Assembly (NCBI GenBank): GCA_036583965.1
Contig: JAZBQD010000027.1
Location: 21,813,001-21,877,000, forward strand
Reading direction: 5' to 3'
Source of the DNA: Prunella strophiata
Taxonomy: Eukaryota > Chordata > Aves > Passeriformes > Prunellidae
DNA: 64,000 nucleotides
Shown: piece by piece, positions 53,801 through 62,900 of the stretch
Layout of the letters: each line of letters starts with the position of its first letter
How positions within the stretch are numbered: position 1 is the first letter of the stretch
Position numbers and translations under genes: made by a program
Notes under the pieces: model-generated
Told to the model about the DNA's origin: nothing
Databases searched by the model: none
What the model saw: the letters and a program-made list of their open reading frames with translations, nothing else

Positions 53801-56538
53801 CGGGAACCGGGAATGGGGAACGGGGAATGGGGAATGGGAACGGGGAATGGGGAACGGGGAATGGGGAATGGGGAACGGGGAATGGGGAACGGGAATGGGG
53901 AATGGGGAATGGGGAACGGGGAATGGGGAACGGGGAATGGGGAATGGGGAACGGGGAATGGGGAACGGGGAATGGGGAACGGGGAATGGGGAACGGGGAA
54001 TGGGGAATGGGGAATGGGGAATGGGGAACGGGGAATGGGGAAGGGGGAATGGGGAATGGGGAACGGGGAATGGGGAACGGGGAATGGGGAATGGGGAATG
54101 GGGAATGGGGAACGGGGAATGGGGAACGGGGAATGGGGAACGGGGAATGGGGAACGGGGAATGGGGAATGGGGAACGGGGAATGGGGAACGGGGAATGGG
54201 GAATGGGGAATGGGGAACGGGGAATGGGGAATGGGGAATGGGGAATGGGGAATGGGGAATGGGGAACGGGGAATGGGGAACGGGGAATGGGGAACGGGGA
54301 ATGGGGAATGGGGAACGGGGAATGGGGAATGGGGAACGGGGAATGGGGAACGGGGAATGGGGAATGGGGAACGGGGAATGGGGAATGGGGAACGGGGAAT
54401 GGGGAACGGGGAAATGGGGAATGGGGAACGGGGAATGGGGAACGGGGAATGGGGAACGGGGAATGGAGAATGGGGAACGGGGAATGGAGAATGGGGAACG
54501 GGGAATGGAGAATGGGGAACGGGGAATGGAGAATGGGGAACGGGGAATGGAGAATGGGGAACGGGGAATGGAGAATGGGGAACGGGGAATGGAGAATGGG
54601 GAACGGGGAATGGGGAACGGGGAATGGGGAATGGGGAACGGGGAATGGAGAATGGGGAACGGGGAATGGGGAACGGGGAATGGGGAATGGGGAATGGGGA
54701 ATGGGGAATGGGGAACGGGGAATGGGGAACGGGGAATGGGGAACGGGGAATGGGGAATGGGGAATGGGGAATGGGGAACGGGGAATGGAGAATGGGGAAC
54801 GGGGAATGGAGAATGGGGAACGGGGAATGGGGAACGGGGAATGGGGAATGGGAACGGGGAATGGAGAATGGGGAACGGGGAATGGGAACGGGGAATGGGG
54901 AATGGGGAATGGGGAATGGGGAATGGGAACGGGGAATGGGAACGGGGAATGGGAACGGGGAATGGGGAATGGGGAATGGGGAATGGGGAACGGGGAATGG
55001 AGAATGGGGAACGGGGAATGGAGAATGGGGAACGGGGAATGGAGAATGGGGAACGGGGAATGGGGAATGGGGAACGGGGAATGGGAACGGGGAATGGGGA
55101 ATGGGGAAGGGGGAATGGGGAATGGGAACGGGGAATGGGAACGGGGAAGGGGAACGGGGAATGGGAACGGGGAATGGGAACGGGGAATGGGAATGGGGAA
55201 TGGGAACGGGGAATGGGGAATGGGAACGGGGAATGGGAACGGGGAATGGGAACGGGGAATGGAGAATGGGGAACGGGGAATGGGAACGGGGAATGGGGAA
55301 CGGGGAATGGAGAATGGGGAACGGGGAATGGGGAATGGGGAATGGGAACGGGGAATGGGAACGGGGAATGGAGAATGGGGAACGGGGAATGGGAACGGGG
55401 AATGGGAACGGGGAATGGGAACGGGGAATGGAGAATGGGGAACGGGGAATGGGAACGGGGAATGGGAACGGGGAATGGAGAATGGGGAACGGGGAATGGG
55501 GAACGGGGAATGGAGAATGGGGAACGGGGAATGGAGAATGGGGAACGGGGAATGGGGAATGGGGAATGGGAACGGGGAATGGGAACGGGGAATGGAGAAT
55601 GGGGAACGGGGAATGGGGAATGGGGAATGGGGAATGGGGAATGGGGAATGGGAACGGGGAATGGAGAATGGGGAACGGGGAATGGGAACGGGGAATGGAG
55701 AATGGGGAACGGGGAATGGAGAATGGGAACGGGGAATGGGGAACGGGGAATGGGAACGGGGAATGGGAACGGGGAATGGAGAATGGGGAACGGGGAATGG
55801 GAACGGGGAATGGGAACGGGGAATGGAGAATGGGGAACGGGGAATGGGGAATGGGAACGGGGAATGGAGAATGGGGAACGGGGAATGGGAACGGGGAATG
55901 GAGAATGGGGAACGGGGAATGGGGAATGGGGAATGGGGAATGGGAACGGGGAATGGAGAATGGGGAACGGGGAATGGAGAATGGGGAACGGGGAATGGAG
56001 AATGGGGAACGGGGAATGGAGAATGGGGAACGGGGAATGGGGAATGGGGAACGGGGAATGGGGAATGGGAACGGGGAATGGGGAACGGGGAATGGAGAAT
56101 GGGGAACGGGGAATGGGAACGGGGAATGGGGAATGGGGAATGGGAACGGGGAATGGGAACGGGGAATGGGGAATGGGGAACGGGGAATGGGAACGGGGAA
56201 TGGGAACGGGGAATGGGAACGGGGAATGGGGAATGGGAACGGGGAATGGGAACGGGGAATGGGGAACGGGGAATGGAGAATGGGGAACGGGGAATGGGAA
56301 CGGGGAATGGGGAATGGGGAATGGGAACGGGGAATGGGAACGGGGAATGGAGAATGGGGAACGGGGAATGGAGAATGGGGAACGGGGAATGGGGAATGGG
56401 AACGGGGAATGGGAACGGGGAATGGGGAATGGGGAATGGGAACGGGGAATGGAGAATGGGGAACGGGGAATGGAGAATGGGGAACGGGGAATGGGAACGG
56501 GGAATGGGAACGGGGAATGGGAACGGGGAATGGGGAAT
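53801..56538 (+). repeat. 2.7-kb G-rich 7-mer/6-mer array, quadruplex-prone
   Basis: The array consists only of GGGGAAT, GGGGAAC, GGAGAAT and GGGAAC units, with rare variants (GGGGAAG at about 54041 and 55107, GGGGAAAT at about 54411). It is unbroken for about 2.74 kb. The left edge shows a seed series CGGGAACAGC, CGGGAAC, CGGGAATG grading into the array. From about 53895 to 54845 it is almost purely 7-mers; from about 54846 onward 6-mer GGGAAC alternates to give 13-bp periods. Runs of GGGG with three-base AAT/AAC loops fit intramolecular G-quadruplexes throughout. No stop codon can arise from these units on either strand, which explains the open frames of 950-1,090 codons. It is not telomeric TTAGGG. 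Confidence 0.97.
54458..54604 (+). repeat. Seven-copy 21-bp higher-order repeat
   Basis: Seven perfect tandem copies of a three-unit block, GGGGAAT then GGAGAAT then GGGGAAC. This is the cleanest higher-order repeat in the array and implies recent unit-level amplification by slippage or unequal exchange. Confidence 0.93.
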
Positions 56539-56767
56539 GAAGAGAAAGGTATTGAAGAAATAAAGCTTAGAAGGATCCTGAGCTACAATTTCTATAAGAT
56601 ATTCAAGAAGACCTGTCCTGGGAAGACTTTTGTTTAATTGATTTTTGCGCAACGGACTGGGGCCATTCTGGATTTTCCTACATTGTGATTGGCATGGGTT
56701 GCCCAAAAGAGACACTAAATCAATAATTTTTTCCCCCCAATTTCTTTTCTCCTTCAGGTCAGGTCAA

Positions 56768-56808
56768 AACTTTATTTTTGTTTTTATTTTTGTTTTTATT
56801 TTTGTTCG
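56768..56808. repeat. (TTTTTGTTTTTA)n simple repeat
   Basis: About three and a half copies of TTTTTGTTTTTA. It forms part of the polypyrimidine tract before the acceptor-like site at 56815, and its T/G content would weaken that acceptor somewhat. Confidence 0.85.
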
Positions 56809-57117
56809 CTTTCAGGGACAGGCTGATCTTCCAATGCTCCCCGTTTCTGTTTCCCCAGATGACTTATTTGTTTCCTGCTGTGCTTTTGTCAGTTTTTGGG
56901 GGAAAGGGGGGTTGAAGAGGGAGGGACCTTTTATCTGGAGCTGGACACACAGGTTTTTTTGCTAGTTCAGTTATTAAGAGTTGAGAAAAAATCCCTTCAG
57001 CCCACAGCATCTCCCAGTCCCCTGACTTAGCAGCCCCTGGGGGTCCTGGGTGCTTTCTGTCTTAGATACTTCTGGGTATATTTATAATATTTTGTATTCT
57101 TTGATTCCTTAATATGA

Positions 57118-57133
57118 AATAAACTGAATAAAC
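57118..57133 (+). terminator. Tandem AATAAA polyadenylation signals
   Basis: AATAAA occurs twice within 16 bases (AATAAACTGAATAAAC), followed within 25 bases by TTTCTGTGCTT. Paired canonical hexamers with a downstream GT/T-rich element are a plausible 3'-end signal on the + strand for the transcript suggested above. Confidence 0.3.
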
Positions 57134-57145
57134 CATTTAGATTTA

Positions 57146-58424
57146 CCTTTCTGTGCTTAAAAATAATGAAATATGACAGCTTATGGCTTTTCTCCTCTGG
57201 ATGGCAGTAACTCCTGCTTAAACATTCGTGACCTGTGACTGCAATATCCTGCAGCAAGGGATTTCCTTTTGTTTGTCAGTATGCTATCCAAAAGAAACAT
57301 TTAATTTAATTCCTTCTACGTTTTTTTTTTTTTTCAAATCTAAATTTGAAAGCTAAGTAAGATTTCAAAGAAAGAATCTGTTTAATGTAAAAATCTAATT
57401 GCACAGGTCCTATGTATAAAACCAGAATAGGAATCAGAAAAAAGGAATTGGTGTTTCACATTAGTATTTACTTGTATCCAACTGCCTGTTTAATAAAAAT
57501 TACCTGATGATGTTGAGAAAATCAAGTTCCATGATGTTAAACAATGAAAGAATACCAAAGAGACAGAAATGTCCTGACCTGAGAGGGTACCAGAATATCT
57601 GCCCCTTTAAAATGCACTCATTGTAACAGCACATCTGGATTTCTTGACTGTTCATTACAACATGAAATTTTAAGATAGAGAATATGTCTAGTAAAGGTGA
57701 TTGACAAAGACCCACTGTGCATTTATGCAAGGTAAACAAGAGGCAGGAGCAGGAGTTAAGCCCTCCTCCCTTCACATCTGAGCAAATAACACTTCTTCAG
57801 TAACAAAGCTGGACTTACATGTAGGACTTGTGTCTCCTCACCAGGCAGGACTAACTCTACTGCCTTGTTTTACTGCTGGTGCAAATGAGGCATTCAGAGC
57901 AGCAGTTTTCAAGGATCAGTGCTGGCATTTATGCAAGTGACTCTGCACTTCCTGCTGATTCTGGCCAGCTGAGCTCTGTCCTTCGGAGCCAGAGTGAGCA
58001 GCCTGATTTCTGGGGTGCTGTGAGGGCAGTGCTCCCCAGCTCCTGGCTCTGCAGCAGCAGCAGATGGAACTTCTGTTTCCATATATATATATATATATAT
58101 ATATAATTCTATCAGACAGCACATTACTGATTCTAGTTGTGCATTCAGTTCCTGGTCTGTGGACTGAGATGGCCAATGGGCCTGTGGATTTTAGTAAGTG
58201 GGTGTTTCTCTGCCAGGAGATTAGTGCCACCAATTCCTTTGAAAACCTTATCTGTTTTCATATAGAGAAAAACCCCTTGACTCTAGAATTAAGAAAAACA
58301 TTTCTGCTCACATATTTTTCAGTAGAAAGAACCAAATTTGGCAAGTTTACATAAATATTTCCAGAATCAAGGCATTGTTTATATTTTCCCTCCAAATTGC
58401 TAATGCTCAGGAAAATTAACTTAC
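57146..58424. other. Noncoding stretch
   Basis: T14 at 57321-57334, an (AT)n run at 58080-58105, and only short chance frames (up to 105 codons, crossing the AT run). Nothing else was recognised. Confidence 0.5.
58080..58105. repeat. (AT)12-13 microsatellite
   Basis: Perfect alternating AT run of about 25 bases, likely polymorphic and able to extrude as a cruciform under negative supercoiling. Confidence 0.92.
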
Positions 58425-58586
58425 CTTGGACAGCCCTATTTCTACAACTATTGTCCTGATCTTCAGCAGCCCTGTAAGGTGCTGCCCATTTGCTTGTCCT
58501 GCCTACATCTGAATGAGGGAGGCAAAACAGTTCTCTGGTACCTGAGCCAATCCCATAAAAGCTCCTACCCAAGCATTAGAAGCCCT
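58425..58586 (-). other. Exon-like segment, - strand
   Basis: On the - strand an acceptor-like TTTCTGTCACCACAG precedes base 58586, and a donor AAG|GTAAGT, a perfect match to consensus, follows base 58425, bracketing 162 bases. No frame is open across the whole segment (in-frame stops occur in each), so if it is an exon it is noncoding or untranslated. Confidence 0.22.
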
Positions 58587-59217
58587 CTGTGGTGACAGAA
58601 ACACAAGTTCAGCACTGGAAATGAAGTGCTTTGGGAAGACATCTTGTGTCCTGAGTTTCCTCAACACATAGGGGAGAAAACTTTGTTACTGTCCTTCTGG
58701 AAAGAGTGGCACCTACCTGGTGACATGAATCCAGCTCCACAGTGCAGAGGGAAATGGAATCACAGACCATGTTTGGACAGCTTTGTTCAGGTAATTTTCT
58801 TGAGGGGTGTAGCAGAGATGCTCATGAGGCTTTCAGCCTTGAAGGTATCAGTAGGAAATTAACTTCCAATTACTCCAAGCTAGTGACCTGGGCTCTTTTT
58901 TTGGAATGTAAGGAAACCTGAAAAATAACAAAGTGGACACAGCTAGAGAGGTGATTTTACAGTTTGCTGCAAAGCTGAATTTTCAGCCTTTCAAAAGGCG
59001 AGCAAAAGTAGATAAATTGTGTTACTCTGGTTTTACTGCAGGTCCACACCTTTGAGAGCCCCAGATTTGCTGAAAAATTTTCTCTGAAGACTTCATTAAG
59101 TTCTGGCCTTGACACCAATTTGTCAGCAAAACATAAAGCATGTTGAGAAGATGTCCCACGAGGCTCCTCCTTAGCACATTTGTGAAGGCCTGTTGCTGCT
59201 CATACTGACTTCTGAGC

Positions 59218-59940
59218 TCAGGGGTAAGAGAAATAGCAAAAGGAGGGACAGCCACCACCCATGAAACAAGTAGAGGGAAAGTACATGACAGGTGGCTTGT
59301 TTTCTGTCCTATTAAACACTGCTCTCCCCCACTGCAGTGCCAGAGTTTGCCTCTGTTCACCATGGTAGTAGGTAAAGGAAGGACAGGCATTGTAAAAAAA
59401 ATTAAAATGGATTAAATGGTCAGCTGCAGATTCATTTTCACTGTATAATTTTCTAAGTATAAGCTTTGTCCAGGATGTGGGAGGAACGCTTCTGCCATGC
59501 AACAGTGGCCTACCAAATACTTCTCTCAGCCCTGTGAGCAATTTGAGCAGCATTCTGCATGGCCTCTTTTTGAAAAAGATGTAATTCATAAACCCCCCTC
59601 TTTCCCTTAGCTCCAAAAAATATCTGTACCAGTTTCCTAGACAGTGATGTGCACACATGGCATAGTAGAAATACAGACAAAACACACACAGCACTGCATA
59701 TGTTTCAAAAACCTTCTTCATCTCTTTGATGTATTCTTCATCTCCCTGATATATCAAAATGGAGTCTGATGGAAAACCAAGATGCTTTCCTGTGTGGTGC
59801 TGGGGGCCACTGTGACAGCTGAGGTCAGGAGAGGAGAAGGCATGCAAGAACATTTCTGGCAGAGTTCCAGAATAGAGAGATTTCAAGTTTCTTGTCAGGA
59901 CAGAAGAGCAGTGTGCACTTGTATTTCTAGCTGTTGGCAC
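59218..59940 (-). CDS. Long unidentified open frame (doubtful gene)
   Basis: This frame of 240 codons begins with GTG. The first ATG is at 59853, giving 211 codons. It is the longest frame outside the tandem arrays and longer than expected by chance in AT-rich DNA. The translation is rich in Phe, Tyr and Cys and includes a hydrophobic stretch (TYAVLCVFCLYFYYAM, about residues 79-94) after an acidic/basic segment (GDEEYIKEMKK). I recognise no family. A near-consensus acceptor on - (CTCCTCTCCTGACCTCAG) falls inside it, at 59819. Options are a chance frame, a decayed mobile-element gene or a lineage-specific gene. No promoter or polyadenylation context supports it strongly. Confidence 0.12.
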   Translation of the reverse strand: MPTARNTSAHCSSVLTRNLKSLYSGTLPEMFLHAFSSPDLSCHSGPQHHTGKHLGFPSDSILIYQGDEEYIKEMKKVFETYAVLCVFCLYFYYAMCAHHCLGNWYRYFLELRERGGFMNYIFFKKRPCRMLLKLLTGLREVFGRPLLHGRSVPPTSWTKLILRKLYSENESAADHLIHFNFFYNACPSFTYYHGEQRQTLALQWGRAVFNRTENKPPVMYFPSTCFMGGGCPSFCYFSYP

Positions 59941-62900
59941 TCCAGCTGTACCCAGCTAGTCAGAAGGATCAGTTATAGCCAGAGCTCAGTTTGAAGGGAG
60001 ATTTCAAACAGATTAAAAATTCCTATTCATTACAAGCTTCTAAATTAAGTGAAACTCACTGAAAGATTGGTTTCTTTCTGAATCCTGAATAATTCTTTAC
60101 ATTGTGATCATGGAATGAGGTTATTTTGGACTCTCAATTTAGAAACACATGTATGGGATTTATGCTAGCACTCATAATGCCCAGAATTACAGAACTGTCA
60201 ACAGTTTGTCAAGAAAAACACTCACTCTGGACTTTCTAAAGAGAAAAACAATTTAAAAATCTGTTTGGGACAGCATCACTGTCTCTCAGACTTGAGACAT
60301 CTTGCAACTGTAGGAGCACAAATGTAAATGCAAGATGACTTGCACTGTGTGCAAGGCATGTGAAGTTTTTCTGAGATGCCTCCTTCTATTTCCCCAAACT
60401 AATTAGCAGGTGCAACCTTTCAGCAAGGCTTTCTCATGCAAATGCAGTACAGGAGTGCACCACACAGCACAGCCCTGGAAATGAGGGCAGGGCTGCCCTT
60501 TCGGGTCCCTTCTAGAACTTTCTGTACGTGCTGCACGAAGCTCCTGCAGTGTTACATGAACAGACAGCACAAACAAACTCCAGCACAGTTACCACAACTT
60601 CCAGCTTTGATTTCCCTGAGCAAGGTCTCCTTGGCTTGTCTTTCTGTGTAGCATCAACTGCTGCTTTGACCTGTGGGAAACCAAAGGGAGAAAGTTTTCT
60701 GTGTGGGTTATACACTTTTTCCCAAAAGCAATGTTGTATAAAACCCCCTATGCTTTCTGTGTTGCTGGAGTTGCCTGAGGCAGCTCTGTCATTGTTGATA
60801 ATACATTAAGCACAATGCATCAGCATGCCAGAGAAAAAGATTTCCCAGGATCAGCTATGCCCTTTGTAGAGCAGTAAGCAAGAATGACTAAGGTATAAAA
60901 GGGCATACTGTGGTGAAGCTTTTATGTGAGTGGGGACTGCAGGGGCAGAGAAGATATTAATGCAAAGATTTCTTCTTCTGCAAACTATGAAGAAATTAGC
61001 AAGAAGTATAAATGGGAAATCAAAGACAAGCAGTCACACATTCAAAAAATCACCTGGACAACAGAGCTGAGTGATTGAGAAGCAAGAATCCTGCTTTCAT
61101 GGGATGGGCCAACTGGCTGCAGAAGAGATGGGGTTAGTTTGGCATCCATGGGCTCCTTCCTGCAGACACTGCTGAATCAGAAGAGTTTATTGCAGAACAA
61201 TCTGAGCAATATCTTGAATCTTCAACCCCAGTTTTGCATAATTAAACCACAGTGGTTCAATGGTCAGGACTGCAAGTGAAAAGAAAGGACAGAGTCAGTT
61301 TGCAGGAAGCAGATGTCCTGTGACAGATAACCAAGTTATCTTTAAGCTGATACATAAACTGGTTCCTTTGCAAATCAGCAGAGTGCAATACCCAGCTGCT
61401 ATAGCCTCCCTGAATGTAATGTGTGCATCTGCACTTTCTACTTGATTTCCTCTGCCCTGTCCCCTGCTGTACTCTGTGAACCTTCCTGAGGTTACAAAGC
61501 ATCTTCCAAGTTACCAAATTGATACTGTAGTGGTACTTTTTGATGAAGCTCTTAGTAAACCCAAACATTCCACAGTTCTTGTGTGTTCCAGCCAACTCTT
61601 CATGACTGAGACAGATGTATTTGATAAAATAAAAAACCAAACAACCTCCCCTTTCCCTGCCCCCTCACTCCCCCCAAAAAAATCCCCAAAAAACTCAACC
61701 AAAAAAAGGGTCTATAATTATTCTACTAGCAGCAGACTGGTGACTCAGTAGACCAAAGACATGAGGATACAAAACTTTGTGTGGGCAAATATGCCCAGAG
61801 TCTTTGAAGTTACAAACTTTGCACTGGCAGTTAAAATCTATTTAACAGTCAATTTTGGAAGGCTGACCAGAATGCCTTTGTAGAACTTCTTGCATACAGG
61901 AAAGCTTCACTTATTGGAGGGCAATCAGCACATCACCTTCTCCTTTTCACATCGTTTACATTTTTACAAAATGACTTTTCCCAGTATCATTCCAGTCAAA
62001 TTTTAAAAGCATGTGATTGCTCCTATCTCCAGTACAGCAATACCCCCTCAGTGATGCCTCCACCTCAGAGGGGTGCATGTAACAGGGTGTTTTGAGTTGC
62101 ACCCCAGTGGTCAAGGCTTTGAAAAACCATTTGAAAGGCCAGAAAGTGCCAAGGTATATAGAGACTGCCAAGGTTGGCTTCAGTAATCATTCAGTTTAAG
62201 GGTGTAGGGGCTGCTAGGGCAACCCAGGGCCATCCATCAAATCCTTCCTGAAAGGTGTCTGAGAGCTAATCTGCATTTTACACAGCAGCTGCAAAAAGGA
62301 GCAGTGATGATAAATCATGGATCAGCAAGCCACTAATGTATCTAGCAAACACTTTTCTTAGATTTTTTTTCTCCAAGATTAAAGGCTTTCCTTTGGTCAT
62401 CTTTCTTGTCAATACAAAGAATGTAATTTTTGTTAAAGAATGTCTTTTGTTAAAGAAATACTCTCTTTTCACTGATGGAAGCTGTTTGCTGCATAAGGAA
62501 TTGAAGAAATTTACATGATTTGCTTAAAAATAATTAACATGGGAGTTTTTATAAAAAATAAGGGATTGCATTTGATTTCATATTTTTACATAGCACTAAT
62601 CAAAATTATCTAGTGGCTAAATAAAAATCATCCTCCTCCTCCCTGAATGTGGTCCTCTACTGAAAGCCTGGGAAGAGAAAATTGCAGCTGAACATTATGC
62701 CAGGGACTTGTCCCCAGTTCAGTTCTGATGGGGTTTTTTCCTCTGTTTCTGCCAGAGTGAGATGGTTCCCTGCAGGGAGCACCTGAGAGGCCTTCAAAGG
62801 AGTTGCAGGGCAGGAGAAGAGCAGCTGAGAGCACTCTGCCTTGCTCACATCACCACAACAGCTACAGAGGGAAAACCCTCCTGACACAGCATTTCCTCTG

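Larger units (their letters stand above)
53380..53810. promoter_or_regulatory. CpG island with possible first exon
   Basis: From about 53400 the sequence turns abruptly GC- and CpG-rich (CCGCCTCCGCGG, GCGCAGTTACGCGGGAGCGC, CGGCGCGGCGCGGG). A splice-donor-like CCAG|GTCAGC sits at 53561-53570 on the + strand, just before the C-rich array. An ATG at 53351 opens a frame through to that donor (MAKQPKVLQLYTGN...), but its Ala/Arg/Pro-rich remainder is typical of stop-poor GC-rich DNA and I do not recognise it. A promoter-type island with a noncoding first exon is the reading I favour. Confidence 0.5.
56740..57145 (+). other. Candidate terminal exon after the array
   Basis: Two acceptor-like sites occur, one ending TTTCTTTTCTCCTTCAG at 56757 and one ending TTTGTTCGCTTTCAG at 56815. 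After the second, a 50-codon frame (GQADLPMLPVSV...) runs to a stop near 56965, then tandem AATAAA signals at 57118-57123 and 57128-57133 are followed by a T-rich stretch. With the donor-like site at 53565 this would make a two-exon + strand transcript whose intron is the array. The frame is not recognised, and a noncoding transcript is as likely. Confidence 0.25.

Noticed and set aside
53801..56538. Interstitial telomeric repeat
   Set aside because: No TTAGGG or CCCTAA units are present; the AAT/AAC loops with G4 tracts are a different repeat.
53268..56715. Four open frames of about 950-1,090 codons across the array
   Set aside because: The repeat units cannot form a stop on either strand, all three + frames give the same heptapeptide, and the non-repeat ends resemble no protein. 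They are a consequence of the tandem repeat.
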